DNA of 47,775 nt, from NCBI GenBank assembly GCA_029859505.1, contig JAOUCZ010000002.1, positions 1 to 47,775 on the forward strand. The letters are read 5' to 3'. The notes under the pieces were generated by a model. It had not been told where the DNA came from, ran no database searches, and saw nothing but the letters and a program-made list of their open reading frames with translations. Source of the stretch: Lysobacterales bacterium. Its GTDB lineage: Bacteria > Pseudomonadota > Gammaproteobacteria > Xanthomonadales > SZUA-36. Positions within the stretch are counted from its first letter, which is position 1, and each line of letters starts with the position of its first letter. The translations under genes and the position numbers were made by a program. Shown here one piece after another: positions 26,946-36,369 of this stretch.

Positions 26946-27080
26946 TTTTTAACGGAAAATTCTACTTTGGTTAACCAATTTTTAACGGCCACAGGCATAC
27001 ACTTGACCGTTACTTGATACCACAGGTAATAACTTGTACGTATTTGAGTACAGCTACTCCTGCTGTGAACACGTTAACGG
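26946..27080. repeat. TTAACGG repeat cluster before the two-component system
   Basis: TTTTTAACGG occurs at 26946-26955 and again at 26979-26988, exactly 33 bases apart (about three helical turns). A palindrome GGTTAACC lies between them (26969-26976), an inverted CCGTTA at 27006-27011, and GTTAACGG again at 27073-27080. ACTTGA is also repeated (27001-27006, 27012-27017). The spacing suits a dimeric OmpR-type regulator bound in tandem. That it is an operator is an inference. Confidence 0.5.
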
Positions 27081-27089
27081 GGCGTTTCG

Positions 27090-27133
27090 GGCCCAGGTAT
27101 GGTGGTAATATCATCTGCCTGGGCCTTTCTATT
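27090..27133 (+). terminator. Intrinsic terminator between pilU and the response regulator
   Basis: GGCCCAGG (27090-27097) pairs with CCTGGGCC (27118-27125). The 20-base loop can form a small inner stem (ATGGT with ATCAT, one G-U pair). TTTCTATTT follows. It could end pilU transcription, or act as an attenuator if the regulator promoter lies upstream among the TTAACGG repeats. Confidence 0.75.
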
Positions 27134-27161
27134 TATGGTCAACGAATTATAGGTACTGAAT

Positions 27162-27842
27162 GTGCGTATTTTAATTATTGAAGATAACCCGGATATAGCC
27201 GCCAATATCGGTGATTACCTGGATGAATTAGGACATACCGTAGATTTCGCCGGGGATGGTATAACCGGTCTTCATCTCGCCATCGTCAATGATTTTGACG
27301 CCATCGTTCTGGATCTTGCATTGCCAGGAATGGATGGGCTGGAAGTCTGTCGCAAGTTGCGCCAGGAAGCGGGCAAAAATACCCCGGTTCTTATGTTGAC
27401 AGCCAGGGATCGACTCGAAGACAAACTGGCTGGCTTTGAGATCGGGGCAGATGATTATCTGGTCAAGCCTTTCGAATTGCAGGAAGTTGAGGCCAGGTTG
27501 ACAGTTCTGACAACCAGAGGGCTGCGGCGGGCGAGCAAGGAGATTCAGATCGGCGACCTGGTGTTCAATGTTGATACCCTGATTGTCAACAGGGGTGGAC
27601 AGGAGATCGACCTTAACCCAATCGGTCTGAAGTTATTACGTTGCCTTATGGACGCATCACCAAACGTGGTGACCCGGGCAGAGCTGGAAAAAGAAGTGTG
27701 GGGTGAAGAGATGCCCGATAGCGACAGTTTGAGGGTCCACATACACTCCTTGCGTTCGGCCATAGATAAGCCTTTTGGAACAAAAATGATTCAGACCCGT
27801 CACGGTATCGGTTACCGACTATTGGAGTCAGATGCTATATAG
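27162..27842 (+). CDS. OmpR/PhoB-family response regulator
   Basis: 226 residues from a GTG at 27162. The receiver domain (1-115) has the acidic pair E7-D8, phosphoacceptor D51 (in IVLDLALPGMDG), the Thr in LMLTARDR and the Lys in DDYLVKPF. The C-terminal winged-helix domain (130-224) ends in SDSLRVHIHSLRSAIDKPF and IQTRHGIGYRL, the recognition-helix and wing pattern of OmpR/PhoB regulators. It overlaps the histidine kinase gene by 11 bases. The signal and regulon are unknown; the repeat cluster upstream is a candidate autoregulatory site. Confidence 0.96.
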   Translation: MRILIIEDNPDIAANIGDYLDELGHTVDFAGDGITGLHLAIVNDFDAIVLDLALPGMDGLEVCRKLRQEAGKNTPVLMLTARDRLEDKLAGFEIGADDYLVKPFELQEVEARLTVLTTRGLRRASKEIQIGDLVFNVDTLIVNRGGQEIDLNPIGLKLLRCLMDASPNVVTRAELEKEVWGEEMPDSDSLRVHIHSLRSAIDKPFGTKMIQTRHGIGYRLLESDAI

Positions 27843-29106
27843 ACGCAGGCTTCGCAGCCGGATCATATTTTCTTTTTTACTGTTTGGCACTGTGCTTAGC
27901 AGTCTGTTTGCAATCAGTACACTTTTTTTGCAAAGCAACCTGGAAGATGAACTCATTGGTTCGACGCTTAAGCAGGAACTGGATGACTACCTGGTTCAAT
28001 TGCGTAAAGACCCGACTCTTGTAGAGCCGTTTCACACCCGTATCCAGGGCTTCATCACTCGGCCGGGCGATCCCAATCATAGCGTTACAGCGCAAATCAG
28101 AGAGCTTGGAACCGGTGTGCACGAAGTTGAAACGGCGGAAGGTTATTTTAAAGCTGCCGTGCGCAAAGATGATGATTTATGGGCATTCCTGATATATGAC
28201 ATCACTGAAAACCAGCGATTAACCAATCGGCTCATCGTGTCATTGGTGTTGGCGGTGCTGGTGTTTTCACTGTTGTCATTGGCACTGGGGCTGTGGTCCT
28301 CCAGCACGGTGATGAAGCCAGTGAGCGACCTGGCAGAACGGTTGAGTCAACTGGGTGAAGAGACACCATCGCCGGGGTTGGCGAGATGGTTTCCGGATGA
28401 TGAAGTAGGGCAGTTGGCCTCGGCTCTGGATGCCTATGCTGCGCGCGTGCATCAGTTAGTAGAGCGCGACCGCGAATTCAATGCCGATGTCAGTCATGAG
28501 TTGAGAACACCACTGGCGGTCATTACCGGCGCGACTGAATTGTTGCTGGCACAGAAAGATTTGCCGGAGAAAACCAAGGCCCGAATTTTTCGGATAGCGA
28601 GAGCAGCCAGGCAATCAACAGACATTACCACCGCCCTGCTTCATCTTGTGCGTGCCGAGCAGGGTGTTAACCAGGACAGTGATGCCCACGATGTAGGCAG
28701 GATCGTTGAAAAGCTGATTCACCTTCATGAACCGCTTCTGGATACAAAATCGCTTGAGTTAAAGGTAATCAGTGAAGACAATGTCAGTGTAATTGCACCG
28801 GAATCGGTCATTGCGGTTACCGTTGGCAACCTGATAAGCAACTCGATCCGTTATACACCGGCAGGTGAAGTCGTTTGTACTATTGGTAGTGGACGAATCC
28901 TGGTGGAGGATACCGGGCCAGGTATTCCGGAGTCAGAACTGTCACTGGTTATGAACAGGCACTATCGCGGAGAGGGAGTTTCAGGAAAAGGTTCCGGCCT
29001 GGGTTTGGCCATTGTTCAACGATTGTGTGAGCTGTACGGATGGTCAATTCACTTTGAGAACCGTGAAACCGGAGGTTTGCGAGCAGAATTGAAGTTTTTT
29101 GGTTAG
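27832..29106 (+). CDS. Membrane sensor histidine kinase
   Basis: 424 residues. Membrane helices at about 10-30 and 131-153 enclose a periplasmic sensing domain of about 100 residues. A HAMP-like segment follows (SSSTVMKPVSDLAERLSQLG). The phosphoacceptor is H222 in VSHELRTPLAVI; the ATPase domain has the N box NLISNSIRYTP, G1 VEDTGPGIP and G2 GKGSGLGLAIVQRL. It is transcribed with the response regulator (11-base overlap). The sensing domain matches nothing I can name, so the stimulus is unknown. Confidence 0.95.
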   Translation: MLYRRRLRSRIIFSFLLFGTVLSSLFAISTLFLQSNLEDELIGSTLKQELDDYLVQLRKDPTLVEPFHTRIQGFITRPGDPNHSVTAQIRELGTGVHEVETAEGYFKAAVRKDDDLWAFLIYDITENQRLTNRLIVSLVLAVLVFSLLSLALGLWSSSTVMKPVSDLAERLSQLGEETPSPGLARWFPDDEVGQLASALDAYAARVHQLVERDREFNADVSHELRTPLAVITGATELLLAQKDLPEKTKARIFRIARAARQSTDITTALLHLVRAEQGVNQDSDAHDVGRIVEKLIHLHEPLLDTKSLELKVISEDNVSVIAPESVIAVTVGNLISNSIRYTPAGEVVCTIGSGRILVEDTGPGIPESELSLVMNRHYRGEGVSGKGSGLGLAIVQRLCELYGWSIHFENRETGGLRAELKFFG

Positions 29107-29155
29107 ACCTGAGGAGTCTACGAGTGGTTTTTAATACAGGTGGGTGGGTGAGACC

Positions 29156-29497
29156 ATGGCTATAATTGCGTGTCCGGATTGTAGTAAAAACATCTCCAGT
29201 CACTCAGCGTTGTGTCCATACTGCGGGTTTCAACGGGGTGAGGTTGCGGAGGAACAGTTGAAAGAATTCCGCCGCCGTCAATTAAGAGATCGTATATACC
29301 GCCTGAAGATGACCAGTTACGCGACATTAACACTGTTGGTCATAGCTGTTGGCTGGTACCTGGTGGACACGTCCCAGTTTCAGCACATGCCGTCATCCGT
29401 CGGCCCATTCATTTTGTTTATCGTAGGATCGTTTTGCTATCTGGTTGTTCGCTTATATCTGTACAAGTTTAAAAAAGCGCTAAGTAAGCTCAGATAA
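29156..29497 (+). CDS. Zinc-ribbon small membrane protein
   Basis: 113 residues from ATG 29156 (a GTG four codons upstream is also open). The N-terminus is a zinc ribbon with C6-x2-C9 and C20-x2-C23 (CPDC and CPYC), then a charged linker (EEQLKEFRRRQLRDRIYRLK) and two membrane helices (about 55-73 and 78-103). It lies 49 bases after the histidine kinase on the same strand and might be co-transcribed. Function is unknown; the layout suggests a metal-binding cytosolic head on a membrane hairpin. Confidence 0.75.
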   Translation: MAIIACPDCSKNISSHSALCPYCGFQRGEVAEEQLKEFRRRQLRDRIYRLKMTSYATLTLLVIAVGWYLVDTSQFQHMPSSVGPFILFIVGSFCYLVVRLYLYKFKKALSKLR

Positions 29498-29535
29498 TTC
29501 AGAACACTACACCAGGGCCGGCTTCACAAGTCAGT

Positions 29536-30066
29536 CTACTGAATACGTTTTACAGAAACCTTGGAGTTGTAACCTACCACCGATAGACTCCAGCTGTTCA
29601 TAAAGCCTTTCGTCACAGTAACTTCCGGGTTGTCCTTTGGTGGCATATAAAAGGTGTCTTGTTCAGACATTTGCCAGATCATGCCGTTGGCCAGCTTGAA
29701 TAACTCGCCCTCTTCTTTCCATCCATTGAATGTTCCAACGATCGTGCTGTAAATAATATTATCTTCCTTACTGCCTTTTGGCTGACCTTCAAAGCCCCGC
29801 ATGTCCTTTGCCCCTTCAGCCCCGACTGCAGCACCAGCAACTGCTGCACTGGCAGCAGGGCGTGCAGAGGCGTTCTCCAGAGTAGCCACCGAATGACGTC
29901 TCAGCCATTCATTAAGAGCCGCAAGTTCTGCGTCAGTCAGCTTTCCAAGTCCGGTTTCTTTGAATTCTTTACCAGACATACGCTCCTCAACTGTAGAAAA
30001 CTCATCAGCAGCATGCGCCGCAAAATGTATTGAAAAGGCGAGGATAAAAAACAAAAGTTTTTTCAT
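29536..30066 (-). CDS. Exported protein of unknown function with a LTDAELAALNEWL motif
   Basis: 176 residues with a signal peptide (ending AAHA, about residue 19). Residues 35-60 contain KETGLGKLTDAELAALNEWL, a pattern I know from several exported gammaproteobacterial proteins without assigned function. An Ala-rich linker (ASARPAASAAVAGAAVGAEG) leads to a C-terminal beta domain (IVGTFNGWKEEGELFKLANG, then MPPKDNPEVTVTKG). The protein is probably periplasmic. It lies after the gene at 30163 on the same strand with a gap of 96 bases in its favour. No catalytic motif is visible. Confidence 0.75.
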   Translation of the reverse strand: MKKLLFFILAFSIHFAAHAADEFSTVEERMSGKEFKETGLGKLTDAELAALNEWLRRHSVATLENASARPAASAAVAGAAVGAEGAKDMRGFEGQPKGSKEDNIIYSTIVGTFNGWKEEGELFKLANGMIWQMSEQDTFYMPPKDNPEVTVTKGFMNSWSLSVVGYNSKVSVKRIQ

Positions 30067-30162
30067 TTAACGATCTCTAAATTGGATGTACGTTTGAGTA
30101 ATGGCGCAAGTCTACCATGTATCGGTTTACTGAAAAATGCCGGTTGAATAATGGCTTATGTA

Positions 30163-31317
30163 TCAGAGGTCTTGCTGGTACCTGACATAGGGAATACGAC
30201 CGTAAACAGCTTCGAACGGATCTTGTAAGCCGGTATCGGTTTTGCCATTGTCGCTGCTACCGGCACCCAGCACGTTACTGGTTCCGACGCTGAGATTAGC
30301 GTTCCAGGGGGCCCGCCAGGTGAAATGGACATCAAAGGTGGTCGAGCTATCAAGTGCTTGCTGGTTCAGAAACTGAACCTCTTCACGGTGATAACCCTGA
30401 AGGCCACCGCTGAAATTACCCTTGCTCCAGTCAAGATTTACTTTTGCACTGTCGAAAGGGTTGGAAATAGTCCAATTTTGAAGGCTTGGAGCAAAAGCCG
30501 AGCTCGTTTCATAGGTGGCATCCAGCACGCGGGTTAACTGGAGCCCCAGACGGACATCGCCTGCGCTATCCATGGCAAAACCAACCTGAAACTCGATGTC
30601 CAGGCCGGAAGTTTCGCCACTCATATAGTTGAGCGGTAATCCGGCGTTCATGGCCGGCAGTATCGGATTTACACTTTCTGAGCTCAGCATTCCGGAGCCC
30701 AGTGATGCGCCGCTTATTGGCGTCGTGTAATTGACGACACCTTCCTGACCGTAGCCCGCTTCACGACGGAACATGCTGACAGCCGTGCTAAGGTTTTCTT
30801 TACCGTAGCGCAGACCGAGGGCAACCTGATCCTGCTTTAATACATTCGTCTGGTTGATAAAGTAACAGTCAGATGCGCGGAAGGAACCCTGATCAAGGAC
30901 GCCATTCTGGCAATGAATACTTCCCAGTGGCTGAAATGAGGCCTGGCTTCTTCCCGCACCCAGACTCGATGTTATATCCAGATTGTCATTCAATTGCAGA
31001 CTAAGTGAGCTATCCAGAAAAACAGACCCGACACCGGAGGATGATACCTGTTGGTTATTGACGGCCAGCATAAGTGGTTTAGTTAGCTGTAATTCAAGTT
31101 TGCGCGAATCAGAACCGCCAAGATCAAAAGCAAGGTTGCCCGGCGTTTGTTCCTTTTGTAACGGCAATAACATCAGCGCCTGATCCGGTTTCTCATCCTG
31201 AGAGTAACTGAACAAGGGAGTTGCGGGTTGGGTTGTAGTCTCGGCGATTGCAAATGAAGATGACAGGCACACGAAACCGACAGCCGCAAGGCTGGCGAAA
31301 TTTCTGACTGTGCGCAT
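30163..31317 (-). CDS. Exported, probable outer-membrane beta-barrel protein of unknown function
   Basis: 384 residues from ATG 31317; GTGs at 31332 and 31344 are also in frame, and GGAG lies only 3 bases before the ATG, so the start is uncertain. A signal peptide ends SSFAIAE. The rest alternates polar and hydrophobic residues like barrel strands (LDSSLSLQLNDNLDITSSLG, RLGLQLTRVLDATYE, KVNLDWSKGNFSGGLQGY). The C-terminus, DPFEAVYGRIPYVRYQQDL, looks like the last strands of TonB-dependent receptors, yet there is no plug domain. Two cysteines (in SIHCQNG and ASDCYF) could form a disulfide. Family not recognised. Confidence 0.7.
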   Translation of the reverse strand: MRTVRNFASLAAVGFVCLSSSFAIAETTTQPATPLFSYSQDEKPDQALMLLPLQKEQTPGNLAFDLGGSDSRKLELQLTKPLMLAVNNQQVSSSGVGSVFLDSSLSLQLNDNLDITSSLGAGRSQASFQPLGSIHCQNGVLDQGSFRASDCYFINQTNVLKQDQVALGLRYGKENLSTAVSMFRREAGYGQEGVVNYTTPISGASLGSGMLSSESVNPILPAMNAGLPLNYMSGETSGLDIEFQVGFAMDSAGDVRLGLQLTRVLDATYETSSAFAPSLQNWTISNPFDSAKVNLDWSKGNFSGGLQGYHREEVQFLNQQALDSSTTFDVHFTWRAPWNANLSVGTSNVLGAGSSDNGKTDTGLQDPFEAVYGRIPYVRYQQDL

Positions 31318-31456
31318 CCGCTCCTGTTTCACTCTTATTCTCACCTATACTGTTCTCTCGAGTAGCCTGACTATAGAGTCCCCGTCTGAGAAAAAGTTCT
31401 ATATCAAGCATAGCAAATATATTAACTTTTTGCTCAACTAGATTGACCACACTGCC

Positions 31457-31465
31457 TGATATAAT
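31457..31465 (+). promoter_or_regulatory. Extended -10 promoter for the redoxin gene
   Basis: TGATATAAT, identical to the extended -10 at 11662. It would start transcription near 31472, some 23 bases before the ATG at 31495. No good -35 is visible. Confidence 0.5.
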
Positions 31466-31494
31466 GACCCTTTCACCGGATTGGAGATACGTGC

Positions 31495-32046
31495 ATGGTA
31501 AGTTTGACAACACCCGTCTGTGATTTTGGGCAGAAGGCAATCGACTTCACGCTACGAGGTGTAGATCAGCAGTTGTGGACACTGGAAAAATGCGCCGGGA
31601 AACGCGGGTTGCTGATCTTTTTCATCAGCAATCACTGCCCTTATGTAAAGGCAATTAGAAATAAGCTGGTCCGTGATACCGGCGAACTGATGGAACTGGG
31701 TATTAACAGCGTTGCGATTATGCCCAACGATACTGTGGCCTACCCTGAAGATTCGTTTGAAAACATGTTGCAGATTTCGAATGAATTTAACTTTCCTTTT
31801 CCTTATCTGCTGGATGAAACCCAAGAAGTTGCAAGGGCTTTTGGTGCGGTTTGTACCCCCGATTTTTTTGGTTACAACGCGGATTTGGAACTACAGTACC
31901 GTGGTCGTCTTGATGCCGCTGGACCGAAATCTAACGATGACACCCAGACCCGGGAGCTGTTTGAGGCCATGAAACAAGTTGCTGAAACAGGCAGGGGACC
32001 CCAACACCAGGTTCCTTCAATGGGCTGCTCGATAAAATGGCGATAA
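31495..32046 (+). CDS. Thioredoxin-fold peroxiredoxin-like protein
   Basis: 183 residues, AhpC/TSA-like fold, of the PRX-like subfamily. Conserved parts are the FTLRGVDQQLWTLE start, the active-site region ISNHCPYVKAIRN and GAVCTPDFFGYNADLELQYR. Relatives usually have CNHC here, whereas this protein has S45-N46-H47-C48, so only one active-site cysteine remains, although C33 and the Cys in AVCTP could serve as partners. No signal peptide; cytosolic. It is monocistronic with its own extended -10. A redox or peroxide-handling role is likely but unproved. Confidence 0.88.
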   Translation: MVSLTTPVCDFGQKAIDFTLRGVDQQLWTLEKCAGKRGLLIFFISNHCPYVKAIRNKLVRDTGELMELGINSVAIMPNDTVAYPEDSFENMLQISNEFNFPFPYLLDETQEVARAFGAVCTPDFFGYNADLELQYRGRLDAAGPKSNDDTQTRELFEAMKQVAETGRGPQHQVPSMGCSIKWR

Positions 32047-32194
32047 CTGCCTGACCGCCTTGTCCGGTTGATTGTGATTTGGTGGGATGATGCTATAGTC
32101 GCTGCTGCGTTTAAGATAAGCACGTGCCTGCTGCGGTAATTCCGGCTGGCGCCCGGGGTAGATTGAAGGAATACTGAATGATGGAGATAGACTG

Positions 32195-32629
32195 ATGAGT
32201 TCTGTGTTGATGGTAGGGGTTGACGGCAGTACATGTGGTGAAAGGGCGGTTGAGTTTGCGGCCAGGCGGGCCAAAAATTCCGGCGCACGACTGTACATTA
32301 CCTATATCATCGAGTGGTCTCCATTCACCTTTTCAACTGCGATGGAAAATGCCGAACGTCATCAGCGGCGTGAGGAAGAAATCCAGAGGGCACACTCTGA
32401 AATTGTTGATCCCATCGTCGACCGGTTAAAAGCTGAAGGTCTGGATGCCGAAGGGCTGGTTCGTCACGGACATGTTGCAGACACCCTGAATTCGCTCGCC
32501 AAATCCAAAGGGGTCGTTAATATCATTCTTGGCCGCCAGGGTACATCAAAGCTCAAGGCACATGTTTTTGGTTCCGTAGGCAGTCGGTTGGTGCAAAGTG
32601 CTGAATGTGCTGTGACAGTAGTACCTTGA
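32195..32629 (+). CDS. Universal stress protein, UspA family
   Basis: A 144-residue single-domain USP. The nucleotide-binding glycine pattern is [19 protein letters not shown] (G-x2-G-x9-G-S), which marks ATP-binding members. It begins [20 protein letters not shown] and ends [10 protein letters not shown], both family hallmarks. It ends 26 bases before the AGCS symporter start and is likely co-transcribed with it; USP genes often accompany transporters. Confidence 0.93.
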   Translation: MSSVLMVGVDGSTCGERAVEFAARRAKNSGARLYITYIIEWSPFTFSTAMENAERHQRREEEIQRAHSEIVDPIVDRLKAEGLDAEGLVRHGHVADTLNSLAKSKGVVNIILGRQGTSKLKAHVFGSVGSRLVQSAECAVTVVP

Positions 32630-32655
32630 TCCACCCATTCAACCGGAGATCGTTA

Positions 32656-34185
32656 ATGTCAAAATTAAGAGTGGGAATAACCACCCTCGTTAGCCTGTTC
32701 GCCAGCTTTTCTGTCTTTGCCGAAACCGGGATCGATGAAAAAATTAACCTGGCAGTCAAGCCATTCGCAGACGCTGTAGCCGGATTTGTTTTCTCCTCAT
32801 TTTCCGTTGCCGGTGTGCCAATACCATTTGTATTGGTCTGGTTGATTGTGGCTGCAACGATTTTTACGTTTTACTTCAAGTTTATTAATCTGCGGGCATT
32901 CAAACACGGGTTTGAGTTGGTGCGGGGTGATTACCACGACCCTGAAGCTGCAGGTGAGGTAACCCACTTCCAGGCACTGGCCACAGCTCTGTCCGGTACC
33001 GTTGGCCTGGGTAATATCGCCGGTGTCGCCGTCGCCGTGTCACTTGGCGGGCCGGGCGCGACATTCTGGATGATACTGGCGGGTTTCCTTGGAATGTCCT
33101 CCAAGTTCACTGAATGCACACTGGGTGTGAAATACCGCAACGAATTACCCGACGGCACAGTTTCAGGTGGTCCGATGTATTACCTGACCAAAGGCCTGGC
33201 TGAGAAGGGCGTTGGTTTTGCGAAGTTTGGCAAGGTGCTGGCAGTTTTGTTTGCCATTTTCTGTGTTGGCGGCTCATTTGGCGGCGGCAACATGTTTCAG
33301 GCCAATCAAAGCTTTGCTCAGCTGGTCAATGTAACCGGCGGCGATGCGAGCTGGCTGGCCGACAAAGGCTGGTTATTTGGGCTGATCGTGGCAGGCCTGG
33401 TTGGTTTGGTCATCATGGGTGGCATTAAGGGTATCGCCAGGGTAACTTCAAAAATTGTACCCTTCATGGCAGTTGTTTATGTCACTGCAGGTGTGGCAAT
33501 TATTTTAATGAATTACTCCCTGGTGCCATCGGCCATCGGTGCGATCATTGACGGTGCATTTACCGCCGAGGGAATTTCGGGCGGGGTAATCGGAGTGCTT
33601 TTCCAGGGCTTCAAGCGCGCAGCATTTTCCAATGAGGCGGGTGTCGGTTCTGCAGCCATCGCACATTCAGCGGTGCAAACCAATCGACCGGTTACAGAGG
33701 GCTTTGTAGCGCTGTATGAACCGTTTGTTGATACCGTTGTGGTGTGTACCATCACGGCATTGGTGATTATTATCACGGGCACCTGGGATCCATCTGTCGA
33801 TCCGGGCGCAGGTGTTCAGCTGACCTCTACTGCGTTTGAGTCCGCATTTTCCTGGTTTCCGATAGTGCTCACCGTGGCAGTCATCCTGTTCGCATTTTCA
33901 ACCATGATCTCCTGGTCATATTACGGTTTGAAGTCATGGACGTTCCTGTTTGGTGAGAACAAATTCACCGACGCAACCTACAAATTACTGTTCCTGTTTT
34001 TCGTTGTTGTGGGTTCTTCCATGCAGTTGGGCGCGGTGATCGATTTTTCCGATGCCATGATCTTCGCCATGGCTTTCCCCAATTTATTGGGGTGTTACTT
34101 CCTTCTGCCCGTTGTAAAGAAAGAATTGAACGAGTACTGGGACGATTACAAGGCCGGCAGACTGGTCAAGACGAGGGTATCCTGA
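32656..34185 (+). CDS. Alanine/glycine:cation symporter (AGCS family)
   Basis: 509 residues from ATG 32656, with GGAG 8 bases upstream; the frame also opens at a more distant upstream start inside the USP gene. A sodium-coupled inner-membrane importer of alanine or glycine with about 11 membrane helices. The family signature region is [20 protein letters not shown], with the [20 protein letters not shown] stretch and [14 protein letters not shown] further on. An N-terminal hydrophobic segment ([14 protein letters not shown]) resembles a signal peptide and is common in gammaproteobacterial members. A possible hairpin terminator follows at 34208. Confidence 0.95.
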   Translation: MSKLRVGITTLVSLFASFSVFAETGIDEKINLAVKPFADAVAGFVFSSFSVAGVPIPFVLVWLIVAATIFTFYFKFINLRAFKHGFELVRGDYHDPEAAGEVTHFQALATALSGTVGLGNIAGVAVAVSLGGPGATFWMILAGFLGMSSKFTECTLGVKYRNELPDGTVSGGPMYYLTKGLAEKGVGFAKFGKVLAVLFAIFCVGGSFGGGNMFQANQSFAQLVNVTGGDASWLADKGWLFGLIVAGLVGLVIMGGIKGIARVTSKIVPFMAVVYVTAGVAIILMNYSLVPSAIGAIIDGAFTAEGISGGVIGVLFQGFKRAAFSNEAGVGSAAIAHSAVQTNRPVTEGFVALYEPFVDTVVVCTITALVIIITGTWDPSVDPGAGVQLTSTAFESAFSWFPIVLTVAVILFAFSTMISWSYYGLKSWTFLFGENKFTDATYKLLFLFFVVVGSSMQLGAVIDFSDAMIFAMAFPNLLGCYFLLPVVKKELNEYWDDYKAGRLVKTRVS

Positions 34186-34207
34186 TCTCGGTCAATAAAC
34201 TTTCAAA

Positions 34208-34235
34208 AAGAGCCTGCATTTGCGTGTAGGTTCTT
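34208..34235 (+). terminator. Possible terminator after the AGCS gene
   Basis: AAGAGCCTGCA (34208-34218) pairs with TGTAGGTTCTT (34225-34235) through 11 bp with two G-U pairs and a 6-base loop. The T tract after it is poor (GCTTATTC), so the call is weak; on the minus strand TTTTT follows. Confidence 0.4.
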
Positions 34236-34342
34236 GCTTATTCAGGTGCTCATCAGCGAAAATCTTATATTGAATTCTATACTGGCCGGGGAGTTCGAAT
34301 GAAATCTCCGGCTGTTCCATAACCCAAGCTCAGGAAATCCCA

Positions 34343-36346
34343 ATGTCTTCTCGAAATGAACTTGCAAATGCCATCCGTGCATTGTCCATGGATGCGGTAC
34401 AACAGGCCAATTCAGGACATCCCGGCGCGCCTTTAGGCATGGCTGATATAGCGGAAGTCCTGTGGAACGATTTTTTAAAGCACAATCCTGGCAACCCCGA
34501 TTGGCCGGACCGTGACCGGTTTGTGCTGTCCAATGGACATGCCTCCATGCTTCTGTACTCAGTGCTACATCTGAGTGGTTACGATCTGCCGATGTCCGAG
34601 CTACGAAATTTCCGGCAAATGCATTCCAAAACTGCAGGACACCCCGAGTACCATGAAGCACCGGGCGTGGAAACCACAACCGGTCCCCTGGGTCAGGGTA
34701 TCGCCAATGCTGTCGGTATGGCGTTGGCAGAGAAGGTACTGGCCAGGCGTTTTAACAAGAGCGGTCACCAGATCGTTGACCACAACACCTGGGTATTTCT
34801 GGGTGATGGTTGCTTGATGGAAGGCATTTCTCATGAAGCCTGCTCGCTGGCGGGAACCATGGGTCTCGGCAAGCTGATAGCTTTCTGGGATGACAACGGT
34901 ATTTCTATCGATGGTGAGGTCCATGGTTGGTTCACCGACGACACCCCGGCACGCTTTGAAGCGTATGGGTGGCAGGTGATACGCGATGTAAATGGACATG
35001 ACCCGGTTGAAATCAAACAGGCGACAGAAACTGCCCGTGCAGAGACAGAACGTCCTACCCTGATTTGCTGTAAAACAGTGATTGGTCTTGGTTCGCCCAA
35101 TAAACAGGGTACCTCGTCCTCACATGGCTCACCGTTGGGCGAAGAGGAAATAGTTGCGACAAGGAAAGCGCTGGGATGGAATTACCCGGCATTTGAAATT
35201 CCAGATCATGTTTACGCCGGTTGGGATGCAAAGTCCCGCGGTTCGGAAACCGAGCAGGCCTGGAATGAGCTGTTTGCTTCCTATCAGGGAAGCTATCCGG
35301 AGCTGGCGGCAGAGTTTAGCCGCAGGATGAGCGGTGACCTGCCTGAAAACTGGCAGCAAGAGACGGATAAGGCCATTGCTCAACTGCAGGAAGAAGGTGC
35401 AACGGTCGCAACAAGAAAAGCTTCACAAATTGCACTGGACGCATTCGGCCCGCTATTGCCCGAACTCATTGGCGGCTCAGCCGACCTGGCTGGTTCAAAC
35501 AACACGATCTGGAAGCAGAGTGTCGATGTCCTTGATGACTCTGCTGATGGCAATTATGTTTATTTTGGTGTTCGTGAATTCGGTATGGCTGCCATTTGTA
35601 ATGGTTTGAGCCTGCATGGTGGTTTTGTTCCTTACAATGCGACCTTCCTGGTCTTTTCGGACTACGCGCGTAATGCCGTTCGAATGTCAGCACTGATTCC
35701 GACACAGAACATTCATGTCTATACACATGATTCGATCGGTCTCGGCGAGGACGGCCCGACCCATCAACCGGTTGAGCACGTAGCCAGTCTCCGTTTGATA
35801 CCCAACCTCAGTGTCTGGCGGCCCTGTGATACAGTTGAATCTGCGGTTGCATGGAAATGTGCGATTGAAGAGAGCGCAGGTCCCAGTGCATTGATTTTTA
35901 CACGTCAGAATCTGCCCCACCAGCAACGGGATGATGAACAGGTTGCGGCTATCGGTCGCGGTGGTTATGTTCTGCGTGAGGCTGCAGGTAAATGTGATGC
36001 AATTATCATCGCAACCGGCTCCGAAATCGGGTTGGCGGTGGCCGCAGCAGAAGAACTGGCCGGACAGGAAATTAACGTACGCGTTGTTTCCATGCCCAAT
36101 CCTGGACGATTCATGGCACAGGAGCGGGTCTATCGCGAATCTGTCCTGCCCTCCGACTGCAAGTCAAGGGTGGCAGTAGAGGCCGGAGTTTCACATTATT
36201 GGTATCCCTTTGTTGGTGACCATGGCCGCATTATCGGAATTGACCGATTCGGCGCATCCGCACCAGCATCCGAATTATTCGAGTTTTTTGGTTTGACAGT
36301 AACTAACGTCAGTAATGCAGTCAAAGAACTGCTTGAAACTGACTAA
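34343..36346 (+). CDS. tkt: Transketolase
   Basis: A thiamine diphosphate enzyme that moves two-carbon units in the pentose phosphate (or Calvin) pathway. 667 residues, normal length. Landmarks: [18 protein letters not shown] near the N-terminus, [18 protein letters not shown], the diphosphate-binding [18 protein letters not shown], and in the second half the [16 protein letters not shown] region (here [17 protein letters not shown]) typical of transketolase. It heads a tkt-gap-pgk run (23 and 28-base gaps). Nothing abnormal was seen. Confidence 0.98.
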   Translation: MSSRNELANAIRALSMDAVQQANSGHPGAPLGMADIAEVLWNDFLKHNPGNPDWPDRDRFVLSNGHASMLLYSVLHLSGYDLPMSELRNFRQMHSKTAGHPEYHEAPGVETTTGPLGQGIANAVGMALAEKVLARRFNKSGHQIVDHNTWVFLGDGCLMEGISHEACSLAGTMGLGKLIAFWDDNGISIDGEVHGWFTDDTPARFEAYGWQVIRDVNGHDPVEIKQATETARAETERPTLICCKTVIGLGSPNKQGTSSSHGSPLGEEEIVATRKALGWNYPAFEIPDHVYAGWDAKSRGSETEQAWNELFASYQGSYPELAAEFSRRMSGDLPENWQQETDKAIAQLQEEGATVATRKASQIALDAFGPLLPELIGGSADLAGSNNTIWKQSVDVLDDSADGNYVYFGVREFGMAAICNGLSLHGGFVPYNATFLVFSDYARNAVRMSALIPTQNIHVYTHDSIGLGEDGPTHQPVEHVASLRLIPNLSVWRPCDTVESAVAWKCAIEESAGPSALIFTRQNLPHQQRDDEQVAAIGRGGYVLREAAGKCDAIIIATGSEIGLAVAAAEELAGQEINVRVVSMPNPGRFMAQERVYRESVLPSDCKSRVAVEAGVSHYWYPFVGDHGRIIGIDRFGASAPASELFEFFGLTVTNVSNAVKELLETD

Positions 36347-36369
36347 ACAACAATCGGGAGTATATTTAA

